Below, in pieces: positions 6,768 through 13,619 of a stretch of 13,619 bases of DNA. Within the stretch, counting starts at the first letter, position 1; each line of letters opens with the position of its first letter. This DNA comes from Akkermansia muciniphila (GTDB lineage: Bacteria; Verrucomicrobiota; Verrucomicrobiia; Verrucomicrobiales; V1-33). The position numbers and the translations under genes are program-made. The stretch lies in the NCBI GenBank assembly GCA_943331195.2, contig CALQKQ020000045.1:1-13619 (forward strand), read 5' to 3'. Below the pieces are notes generated by a model. The model was not told the DNA's origin. It made no database searches and saw only the letters and a list, made by a program, of their open reading frames with translations.

Positions 6768-6781
6768 CGAACATGTGCTCC
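6768..6781 (+). promoter_or_regulatory. Candidate LexA operator, proximal site abutting the lexA start
   Basis: CGAACATGTGCTCC matches the Gram-positive LexA box CGAACATATGTTCG at 11 of 14 positions and has partial dyad symmetry (GAnCA..TGnTC). It ends one base before the ATG at 6782, so bound protein would cover the translation-initiation region as well as any nearby promoter. The published Verrucomicrobium LexA motif (TGTTC-N4-GAACA) is not present here, but its GAACA half-site is. Confidence 0.4.
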
Positions 6782-7402
6782 ATGAACCCCCTCACCTCCC
6801 GCCAACAACAAGTGCTCGACTACCTCCAGCAACGCCTCGAGCAAGGCCAACCCGTCCCCTCCGTTCGCGAAATCGCCCACCATCTCCAACTCAAAAGCTC
6901 CAGCTCCGTCCAACTCCACCTCAACGCCCTCCAGCGCAAAGGCTGCCTCGAAAAAGCCCCCGGCACCGCCCGCTCCCTTCGCCTCGCCAAAGACCCCGCC
7001 AAACGCATCACCCCCATTCCCCTCCTCGGTGCCATCCCCGCCGGCCTCGCTGACCTCCGCACCCAAGAACCCGACGGCCTCATCCACGTCGACCTCGACG
7101 GCCTCCGCATCCCCACCTCCAGCAGAATCTTCGCCCTTAAAGTCACCGGCGACTCCATGATCGGAAAACACATCCTCGACGGCGATATCGTCATTCTCGA
7201 ACAAAACGCCGACCCCAAACCAGGCGACGTCGTCGCCGCTCTCATCGACGGCCAAAGCACCCTCAAAACCTACCTCCTCGACCGCGGCCGCCCCTTCCTT
7301 CGCGCCGAAAACCCCCGCTATCCTAACCTCATCCCCCTCAGCGAACTCATGATCCAAGGCGTCGTGCGCATGCTGCTGCGCACCCCCGCCTCCAAAAAAT
7401 AA
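6782..7402 (+). CDS. lexA: LexA-type SOS repressor
   Basis: This is a 206-residue self-cleaving transcriptional repressor. The start at 6782 (MNPLTSRQQQVLDYL) gives the usual LexA length; the frame stays open upstream to 6686, but that extension is Pro-rich and un-LexA-like. The winged-helix DNA-binding domain covers residues 1-70 with VPSVREIAHHLQL (25-37) and the recognition helix SSSSVQLHLNALQRKG (39-54). The scissile Ala-Gly is A87-G88 in LLGAIPAGLA. The catalytic serine is S125 (VTGDSM) and the lysine K162 (STLKTY), spaced 37 residues apart exactly as in E. coli LexA (S119/K156). It should therefore cleave itself when RecA is activated. It precedes the polymerase gene by five bases and is surely co-transcribed, so it probably represses its own operon. 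Whether it is the genome's main LexA or a dedicated second copy cannot be told here. The ATG lacks a Shine-Dalgarno sequence. Confidence 0.92.
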   Translation: MNPLTSRQQQVLDYLQQRLEQGQPVPSVREIAHHLQLKSSSSVQLHLNALQRKGCLEKAPGTARSLRLAKDPAKRITPIPLLGAIPAGLADLRTQEPDGLIHVDLDGLRIPTSSRIFALKVTGDSMIGKHILDGDIVILEQNADPKPGDVVAALIDGQSTLKTYLLDRGRPFLRAENPRYPNLIPLSELMIQGVVRMLLRTPASKK

Positions 7403-7407
7403 CCCCC

Positions 7408-10400
7408 ATGGCCCGCTCCATCGTCCATCTCGATGCCGACGCCTTCTTCGCCTCCGTAGAACAAGCCGCCGACCCCCGCCTCCGCGGAAAACCCATCGCC
7501 GTCGGCGGCGAGCCCCGCGGCATCATCGCCTCCGCCTCCTACGAAGCCCGCCGCATGGGCATTTACACCCCCATGCCCACCGCCCGCGCCCGCCAACTCT
7601 GCCCCCAACTCATCGTCCTCCCCGGCGACTACCAACGCTACGAACAATTCTCCCAATGGATGTTCGCCTACGCCTTCGACTTCACCCCCAACGTGGAAGT
7701 CACCGGCATCGACGAAGGCTATTTCGACTTGTCAGGCGCCAAACGCCCCCCGCGCGAAATCGCCCACACCATCCGCCACGCCATCCGCCAAAAACTCAAA
7801 ATCAACGTCAGCGAAGGCATCGCCTCCAACAAACTCATCAGCCAAATCGCCTCCAAACTCCGCAAACCCCAAGCCTTCATCGAAGTCCCCCCAGGCACCG
7901 AACTCGCCTTCCTTCACCCCCTCCCCCATAAATGGCTCCCAGGTATCGGCCCCAAAACCGCCGATCGACTCGACGCCGCCGGCCTCCGCGACATCGGCCA
8001 CCTCGCCCAGACCCCCCCAGAATTACTCGAACTCCTCCTCGGCCGCCAAGCCGCCGCCATCCGCGACTTCGCCAACGGCATCGACGACCGCCCCCTCGTG
8101 CTCGCCAAAGAAGCCGCCCGCTCCTTCGGAGAACAAGAAACCTTCCCCGCCGACCTCACCGACGAAGACTACCTCGAAGCCGTCCTCCGCCGCATGGCCG
8201 ACCGCCTCATGGCCAAAGTGCGCGCCGAAGGCCGCTCCATCCGCACCCTCACCGTCAAAGTCCGCTACAACGACATGGCCGAAGACCAGCGCAGCGAAAG
8301 CCTCGCCGAACCCACCGACCTCGAATCCGACCTCTACAGCCGCCTCCGCCCCCTCCTCCGCCAAGCCTGGCGCCGCCGCGTTTCCCTCCGCCTCGTCTCC
8401 CTCAAATTCAGCAACCTCTACGTCGGCTTCCGCCAAGCAGAACTCCACCTCGACGACCGCCCCGACGCCAGCCCCGCCCGCCGCAGCCTCGCCCGCACCA
8501 TCGACGCCCTCCGCCGCCAACACGGCGAAGGCATCATCCTCCGCAGCCACGCCCTCCGCCTCCGCGAAGGCCCCCGCGACCCCACCGCCGCCTCACCCCC
8601 GCCCCCCGCCCCCCCGCCCCGCCCCGTCCGCTATTTCTCCAAAACCCCGCCCGTCCTCGACGCCGTCCCCCTCAACCTCCGCAGCCACTACTCCTTCCTC
8701 GACAGCACCCTCTCCCCTCAAGCCATCGTCCAACTCGCCGTCCGCCACGGCCTGTCCGCCATCGCCCTCACCGACACCGGAAACCTCCACGGCGCCCCCG
8801 AATTCGCCCAACACGCCCGCGCCGCCGGCATCCAAGCCATCATCGGCGCCGAACTCCGCATCGGCTCCCACTCCCTCCTTTGCTACGTCCAAGACCCCAC
8901 CGGCTACCACAACCTCTGCCACCTCCTCAGCCCCCACCATACCCCAGAATCCGAAGACGACAGCGTCGCCGCACGCCAGCGCCTCCCCCTTGACCGCGCC
9001 CACCTGCGCCACCACACCGGCGGTCTCCTCGCCGTGAGCGACGACCCCACCCTCGCGGAACTCTTCCCGGGCCGCTTCTACTTCGCCGCCTCCTCCGCCC
9101 GCGCCGAACTCCCCCCCAACCTGCCCGCCGTACTCAGCCCCCGCACCCACTACGCCGTCCCCGCCGACCGCCTCAAATGGCACCTGCTCCAAAGCATCCG
9201 CACCCGCACCCTCCTCGCTCAGGCCCACCCCGATAAACGCCTCCAAGGTGCCTACCACTTCCGCAGCCCCGCCGAACTCACCCGCCTCGCCGGTGCCTCC
9301 CCCCAACTCCTCGCCCACACCCGCGAACTCGCCCAGCGCTGCTCCTTCGCCTTCCCCTTCGGCCCCCCTCAATTCCCCCACTGGTCCCCGCCAGTCGGCC
9401 AAAGCCCCCGCGCCTTCCTCCACCACCTCGTCATGCAAGGCCTCCACGCGCGCTACGGCCCCCTCGCCCCCTCCCACCAAGCCCAGGCCGAAGCCGAACT
9501 CAGCATCATCGCCGAAGTCGGCTACGAAGACTACTTCCTCATCGTCTGGGACCTCCTCCAAGACTGCCGCCGAGACGGCATCGACTGGATCACCCGCGGC
9601 AGCGCCGCCGACTCCCTCGTCTGCTACTGCCTCGGCATCAGCGGCGTCTGCCCCATCCGCTTCGAACTCTACTTCAAACGCTTCCTCAACCCCGACCGCA
9701 TGGCCCTGCAAAAATTGCCCGACATCGACGTCGACTTCCCCCACGACCGCAAAGACCACGTCGTCAACCTCCTCTTCCGAAAATACGGCCCCCACCACTG
9801 CGCCGCCGTCGGCGGCTTCTCCACCTTCCGCGCCCGCGCCGCCGTCGCCGAAGTCGCCAAAGTCCTCGGCGTTTCCGAATCCCACATCCGCCGCTTCACC
9901 GAACGCCTGCCCTCCAGCTTCTCCTCCCACCCAACCGGCGAAGCCCTCCTCGCCCACCTCAAAACCCGCCCCGAATCCGCCGACCTCCCCCTCACCGAAG
10001 AACCCTACCGCACCGCCGTCCTCATGGCCGCCTTCCTCGACGGCCGCCCCCGCTACCCCAAAATGCACCCCTGCGGCATCGTCCTCTCCCGCCAACCCAT
10101 CGCCCAGCTCAGCCCCTCCTTCACCAGCCACAAAGGCTACCCCACCACCCACTACGCCATGGAAGCCGTCGAAGCCATCGGCCTCATCAAAATGGATATC
10201 CTCGCCCAAGGCGGCCTCGCCGTCATGCGCGACGCCTGCGCCTCCCTCGCCGCCCGCGGCCTCCCCCACAGCCTCGAAAGCCTCCAACCCTGGGACGACC
10301 CCGCCGTCTGGCACATGATCGCCGCAGGCGGCGCCCGCGCCGTGCACCACATCGAGTCCCCCGCCATGACCAACCTCTGCGCCATGGTCAACGTCCGCGA

Positions 10401-11694
10401 AATCGACGGCCTCATCGCCCTCGTCAGCATCATCCGCCCCGGTGCCGCCAACGAAGACAAAAAAGGCCGCTTCAGCCGCCGCTACCAAGGCCTCGAACCC
10501 GCCGAATACCCCCACCCCTCCCTCATCCCCTGCCTCAAAAGCACCTACGGCCTCGTCGTCTACGAAGAACACATCCTCCAAATCTGCGAAGCCTTCGCCG
10601 CCATGGCCCCCGGCCGCGCCGACCTCCTCCGCCGCGCCCTCGTCAAAGAACAAGCCGACACCATCGCCGAAATGGGCCAAGAATTCCTCCGCTGCGCCCG
10701 CGCCCAAGGCCACCCCGAATCCACCATCCAACACGTCTGGGAACTCGTCAGCAGCTTCCACGGCTACGCCTTCAATAAAGCCCACAGCACCGCCTACGGC
10801 GTCGAAGCCTATCAAGCCGCCTGGCTCAAACACTATCATCCCGCCGACTTCATGGCCGCCGTCCTCTCCCACGGAAAAGGCTTCTACCCCCCCCTCGTCT
10901 ACGTCCTCGAATGCCACCGCCTCGGCCTCCGCCTCCTCCCCCCCGATATCCAATATCCAGGCCCCAACTTCCACGTCCACGACGGCGCCATCCGCGTCCC
11001 CGTCTCCGCCCTCAAAGGCCTCTCCGCTCAAACCCTCGCCGCCCTCGCCGACCAGCGCCCCAGTGGTCGCCCCTTCGAACACCTCATCGACTTCCACGAA
11101 AGAGTCCACCCCGCCCCCGAAGAACTCGAAACCCTCATCCGCGCCGGCGCCTGCGACAGCCTCGGCCTCCCCCGCACCCAACTCTTCTGGGAAGCCCAGC
11201 GCTGCCGCCGCCAACACGAATCCCGCAGCGACCAAGACTGGCTCCTCGCTCCCTCCGCCCTCTCCTTCCACCAACTCGCCCCACCCACCGAACCCTCCCG
11301 CGCCGAACGCCTCGCCGCCGAACACGCCCTGCTCGGCTACACCCTCAGCGCCCACCCCCTCGAGCTTTACCCCCACATCGCCTGGGATTCCTATTGCCCC
11401 GTCGACCGACTCCCCGATTTCGTCGGCCAAACCGTCGTCCTCTGCGGCCTCACCGTCGTCTCCCGCGTCCACCTCCAAGCCGGCGGCGAACCCATGAAGT
11501 TCCTCACCCTAGCCGACCACAGCGGCATGATCGAAGCCGAACTCTTCGGCCCCACCTACCGCCGCTTCGGCCTCGCCACCCTGCGCTATCCCGTCCTCGA
11601 AGTCACCGCTACCGTCGAGCCCTTCCCCAACGGCAACGGCTACAGCCTCCGCGTCCACCGCGCCGGCCGCCCCCGCGAACGCAAAACCCCCTAG
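7408..11694 (+). CDS. dinB-dnaE2: Fused Y-family (DinB-type) and C-family (DnaE2-type) error-prone DNA polymerase
   Basis: One uninterrupted 1428-residue frame joins two translesion polymerases. Residues 1-390 are a full DinB-like enzyme: HLDADAFFASVEQ (D9, D11), SYEARRMGI (44-52), GIDEGYFDLSG (D102, E103), SEGIASNKLISQIASKLRKP (135-154), HhH LPGIGPKTADRL (177-188), then the little finger. A Pro-rich linker (about 391-410) follows. Residues 415-1428 are a DnaE2/ImuC-like enzyme: PHP domain (420-590), TRGSAADSLVCYCLGI (729-744), PDIDVDF (771-777; D774, D776) and LIKMDIL (D930) supplying the three palm aspartates, YGLVVYEEHI (1047-1056), FNKAHSTAYG (1122-1131), HhH region (about 1165-1250) and an OB fold (1338-1405). 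The PHP metal-binding histidines look lost. QDWLL (1276-1280) sits where DnaE2 proteins carry a clamp-binding motif. The five-base gap from lexA and lack of a ribosome site suggest translational coupling. The role is damage-induced lesion bypass and mutagenesis. Confidence 0.93.
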   Translation: MARSIVHLDADAFFASVEQAADPRLRGKPIAVGGEPRGIIASASYEARRMGIYTPMPTARARQLCPQLIVLPGDYQRYEQFSQWMFAYAFDFTPNVEVTGIDEGYFDLSGAKRPPREIAHTIRHAIRQKLKINVSEGIASNKLISQIASKLRKPQAFIEVPPGTELAFLHPLPHKWLPGIGPKTADRLDAAGLRDIGHLAQTPPELLELLLGRQAAAIRDFANGIDDRPLVLAKEAARSFGEQETFPADLTDEDYLEAVLRRMADRLMAKVRAEGRSIRTLTVKVRYNDMAEDQRSESLAEPTDLESDLYSRLRPLLRQAWRRRVSLRLVSLKFSNLYVGFRQAELHLDDRPDASPARRSLARTIDALRRQHGEGIILRSHALRLREGPRDPTAASPPPPAPPPRPVRYFSKTPPVLDAVPLNLRSHYSFLDSTLSPQAIVQLAVRHGLSAIALTDTGNLHGAPEFAQHARAAGIQAIIGAELRIGSHSLLCYVQDPTGYHNLCHLLSPHHTPESEDDSVAARQRLPLDRAHLRHHTGGLLAVSDDPTLAELFPGRFYFAASSARAELPPNLPAVLSPRTHYAVPADRLKWHLLQSIRTRTLLAQAHPDKRLQGAYHFRSPAELTRLAGASPQLLAHTRELAQRCSFAFPFGPPQFPHWSPPVGQSPRAFLHHLVMQGLHARYGPLAPSHQAQAEAELSIIAEVGYEDYFLIVWDLLQDCRRDGIDWITRGSAADSLVCYCLGISGVCPIRFELYFKRFLNPDRMALQKLPDIDVDFPHDRKDHVVNLLFRKYGPHHCAAVGGFSTFRARAAVAEVAKVLGVSESHIRRFTERLPSSFSSHPTGEALLAHLKTRPESADLPLTEEPYRTAVLMAAFLDGRPRYPKMHPCGIVLSRQPIAQLSPSFTSHKGYPTTHYAMEAVEAIGLIKMDILAQGGLAVMRDACASLAARGLPHSLESLQPWDDPAVWHMIAAGGARAVHHIESPAMTNLCAMVNVREIDGLIALVSIIRPGAANEDKKGRFSRRYQGLEPAEYPHPSLIPCLKSTYGLVVYEEHILQICEAFAAMAPGRADLLRRALVKEQADTIAEMGQEFLRCARAQGHPESTIQHVWELVSSFHGYAFNKAHSTAYGVEAYQAAWLKHYHPADFMAAVLSHGKGFYPPLVYVLECHRLGLRLLPPDIQYPGPNFHVHDGAIRVPVSALKGLSAQTLAALADQRPSGRPFEHLIDFHERVHPAPEELETLIRAGACDSLGLPRTQLFWEAQRCRRQHESRSDQDWLLAPSALSFHQLAPPTEPSRAERLAAEHALLGYTLSAHPLELYPHIAWDSYCPVDRLPDFVGQTVVLCGLTVVSRVHLQAGGEPMKFLTLADHSGMIEAELFGPTYRRFGLATLRYPVLEVTATVEPFPNGNGYSLRVHRAGRPRERKTP

Positions 11695-11709
11695 CCGCCC
11701 CCTCACTTC

Positions 11710-12891
11710 TCAAAAAGCCGCCATCAATTCATAGAGATATCCCCGCAAATACTCGCTCTCCGGTATCGACGGCAACACCGGATGGTCCGCCCGCTGCGCG
11801 TGAATCTCCCGCCGCCGCAAGGTCTTCTTGGCATCGACCGCCGCATCCAAAATCACATCCGTAAACTCCCCCGTGCTCACATGGTGCGAACAACAATACG
11901 TCGCCAACAGCCCCCCCGAACCCAATAGCTTCAAGGCCCGCAGGTGGATTTCCTTGTAGCCCCGCAGCGCATCTCCCACCGTCTTCTTGCTCCGCGAAAA
12001 ACTCGGCGGATCCAACACAATCAAATCCCACCGCGACCCCGCCGCCTCCGAGGTCTTCAAGTAATCAAACACATTCCCCACCACAAACTCCATCCGGTCC
12101 GCCACCCCCATCGCTTCCGCATTGGCCTTGGCCGCCGCCATCGCCGACTCACTAGCGTCAATCGCCGTCACATGGGTGGCTCCCGCCTTAGCGCACGCTA
12201 GCGCAAAACCACCCTGGTTGCTAAAACAGTCTAACACCTGCTTGCCCGCCGCATGGCGCGCCACCAAACTATAATTATCCAACTGATCCAGGTAAATCCC
12301 CGTCTTCTGCCCATCCATCAAATCGATCAAAAACGTCAAACCATCGCGCGTCGTGAGCCGGAAAGCCTCCGGCGCGCTGCCGTGCAACACCCCCGTCACC
12401 TGCTCCATCCCCTCCGCCAAGCGCGACGGGCTGTCGTTGCGCTCAATCACCGACAGCGGCGCAAAAACCTCCACCAAGGCCGCCACCAATAGCTCCTTCC
12501 TCATATCCATCGCCAAAGTCAAGGTCTGCAGCACAAAGTGATCGCCATACCGATCCAAAATCACCCCCGGCAATCCGTCGCTCTCACTCCACACCATCCG
12601 GCAAAGCCGAATGTCCAACTCCGGCAGCGCACTCCGCCACGCCAAGGCCCGCCGCAGCCGCCGCGCAAAAAAATCTTGGCTCAATTCCTCCCGGTGCCGC
12701 GAAAACCGCCGCGCCACAATCTGCGACTTGGGATTAAAAATCGCACTCCCCAAGCCCCGATCCTTAAAATCCTTCAGCGTAATCACGTCCCCCGGCTGCG
12801 GGTCCCCAAACATTTTCTGCACCTCCGCCCCGTAAACCCACTCGTGTCCATGAAAAATGCGCGCGCGCGGCTTGATGATAATACCTGACAT
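11710..12891 (-). CDS. rlmI: 23S rRNA (cytosine-C5)-methyltransferase, RlmI family
   Basis: This is a 393-residue SAM-dependent RNA methyltransferase, matching the length of E. coli RlmI, which makes m5C1962 in 23S rRNA. The start at 12891 is fixed by a GGGAGG ribosome site; the frame is open much further upstream only because of base composition. The N-terminal PUA domain covers about residues 1-75 (HGHEWVYGAEV, 14-24). The central domain has GLPGVILDRYG (106-116). The Rossmann methyltransferase begins near 215: SAM-binding VLDCFSNQGGFAL (219-231), acidic VTAIDAS (241-247), catalytic-loop LDPPSFSRSK (293-302), and YCCSHHVS (332-339) holding the motif VI cysteine pair. The tail RADHPVLPSIPESEYLRGY (367-385) is family-typical. 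It is convergent with the polymerase gene (15 bases between stops), so it is not part of the SOS operon. All key residues are present. Confidence 0.92.
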   Translation of the reverse strand: MSGIIIKPRARIFHGHEWVYGAEVQKMFGDPQPGDVITLKDFKDRGLGSAIFNPKSQIVARRFSRHREELSQDFFARRLRRALAWRSALPELDIRLCRMVWSESDGLPGVILDRYGDHFVLQTLTLAMDMRKELLVAALVEVFAPLSVIERNDSPSRLAEGMEQVTGVLHGSAPEAFRLTTRDGLTFLIDLMDGQKTGIYLDQLDNYSLVARHAAGKQVLDCFSNQGGFALACAKAGATHVTAIDASESAMAAAKANAEAMGVADRMEFVVGNVFDYLKTSEAAGSRWDLIVLDPPSFSRSKKTVGDALRGYKEIHLRALKLLGSGGLLATYCCSHHVSTGEFTDVILDAAVDAKKTLRRREIHAQRADHPVLPSIPESEYLRGYLYELMAAF

Positions 12892-12894
12892 GCC

Positions 12895-12900
12895 CCTCCC
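12895..12900 (-). promoter_or_regulatory. Ribosome binding site for the RlmI-family gene
   Basis: On the minus strand this is GGGAGG, three bases before the ATG at 12889-12891. It rules out the long upstream extension of the frame as coding. Confidence 0.65.
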
Positions 12901-13000
12901 ATAAGCTCCTCCCCGCCCGACGCAAGAGCCACCTGCCGCCACCGCCACCCTCCGCAATTCACAACTGGACGCCCGCCCGCCCATCGCTAGTCTCCCCCCC

Positions 13001-13619
13001 ATGAGCCAACTAATGCGCGCCCTCGTCGCCACCCAATTCGGCGGACCAGACGTCTTTGCCCTCCAAACCGTCCCCCGCCCCTCCCCAGGCCCCGGCCAAG
13101 TCCTCCTCCGCGTCCGCGCCTCCAGCGTCAATCCCATCGACACCAAAATCCGCCGCGGCGCCCTCGCCGCCCTCGCCCCCACCCCCATGATCCTCGGCTG
13201 CGACGCCGCCGGCGAAGTCGTCGCCACCGGCCCCGATACCCCCTGGAACCTCGGCGACCGCCTCATCACCTGCGGCGCCGGCGTCGTCGGCCACCCCGGT
13301 GCCCTCGCCGAGTTCATGCTCGCCGAGGCCGACCTCTGCGCCCCCGCTCCCGCCCAACTCTCCTGGGAAGCCGCCGCCGCCCTCCCCCTCGTCGGCCTCA
13401 CCGCCGAAGAAGGCCTCACCCGCGCCAACCTCCGCCCCGGCCAACGCATCCTCGTCCACGCCGGCACCGGCGGCGTCGGCCAAATCGCTATCCAACTCGC
13501 CAAACAACGCGGCGCCGAAGTCTGGGCCACCGTCTCCACCCCCGAAAAAGCCGCCCTCGCCCGCCAACTCGGCGCCGATGGCGTCATCTTCTACCGCGAT
13601 CAATCCGTTCCCGATTACG
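13001..13619 (+). CDS. Quinone oxidoreductase-like MDR dehydrogenase (3' end cut by window)
   Basis: The first 206 residues of a medium-chain dehydrogenase/reductase are visible, and the gene continues past the window. The catalytic domain shows PGPGQVLLRVRASSVNPID (29-47) and ILGCDAAGEVVATG (64-77). The domain junction has LPLVGLTAEEGL (128-139). The Rossmann fold starts with ILVHAGTGGVGQIAIQLAK (150-168), the NADPH-binding A-x-x-G-G-V-G motif of the zeta-crystallin/QOR group. The lack of the zinc-ligand cluster in the visible part fits the zinc-free QOR subgroup, which reduces quinones or enones with NADPH. The start could be the ATG at 13001 or 13013 (MRALVATQFGGP); neither has a ribosome site. 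It is divergent from the rRNA methyltransferase gene, with 109 bases between starts and no regulatory motif that I could identify. Confidence 0.85.
   Translation, partial: MSQLMRALVATQFGGPDVFALQTVPRPSPGPGQVLLRVRASSVNPIDTKIRRGALAALAPTPMILGCDAAGEVVATGPDTPWNLGDRLITCGAGVVGHPGALAEFMLAEADLCAPAPAQLSWEAAAALPLVGLTAEEGLTRANLRPGQRILVHAGTGGVGQIAIQLAKQRGAEVWATVSTPEKAALARQLGADGVIFYRDQSVPDY

Noticed and set aside
6686..6781. A longer LexA beginning at 6686
   Set aside because: It would add 32 residues including a Pro-rich run that LexA proteins lack, and would place the tandem CGAACA sites inside the coding sequence.
8593..11478. A 961-codon open frame on the minus strand inside the polymerase gene
   Set aside because: It is a shadow of the plus-strand gene. 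That gene uses mostly C-ending codons, so the opposite frame is full of G-starting codons (Gly, Val, Ala, Glu, Asp) and rarely meets a stop. The translation is low-complexity with no domain.
12892..13587. N-terminal extension of the rRNA methyltransferase frame up to 13587
   Set aside because: The extension overlaps the divergent oxidoreductase gene, is Arg/Ala/Pro-rich, and a good ribosome site supports the start at 12891.

Overview
The window is GC-rich with strongly C-ending codons and reads as a bacterial chromosome segment. The best guess is the phylum Verrucomicrobia. This rests on the LexA plus error-prone polymerase module, a long-tailed REP-associated Y1 transposase and the style of the secreted hypothetical proteins. 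No rRNA, tRNA or other taxonomic marker is present, so the assignment is an inference. I see nine protein genes; the last runs off the right edge.

Layout. 1-251: repeat-rich, non-coding, with three short palindromic repeats built on TGCCWGGCA. 252-2365 (minus): two exported or membrane-anchored proteins, probably one operon. The first-transcribed has YwqK-like text; the second looks like a metallopeptidase-fold protein whose HExxH motif is lost. 2518-3768 (plus): a nucleoside:H+ symporter-type MFS transporter, followed by a strong hairpin. 3816-4088: no confident gene. 4089-5210 (minus): a REP-associated tyrosine (Y1, HUH) transposase, with two more copies of the same palindrome just upstream in an AT-rich patch. 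5665-6657 (minus): a YheT-family alpha/beta hydrolase. 6782-11694 (plus): lexA and, 5 bases later, one 1428-codon gene. 11710-12891 (minus): an RlmI-type 23S rRNA methyltransferase. 13001-end (plus): a quinone-oxidoreductase-like MDR protein, truncated by the window.

The most striking object is the 1428-residue protein. Residues 1-390 are a complete Y-family (DinB/Pol IV) polymerase with its catalytic carboxylates. After a proline-rich linker, residues 415-1428 are a complete C-family error-prone polymerase (DnaE2/ImuC type) with PHP, palm, HhH and OB regions and all three palm aspartates. In the usual SOS mutagenesis cassette these roles are split among ImuA, ImuB (an inactive Y-family protein) and ImuC/DnaE2. 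Here there is no imuA, and both polymerase types sit in one polypeptide behind a LexA gene. Two tandem CGAACA-type sites directly before lexA are candidate operators. Together they suggest a compact, self-regulated, damage-inducible translesion synthesis unit.

The second theme is a REP/RAYT system: a Y1 transposase and five copies of one palindromic core in two clusters.
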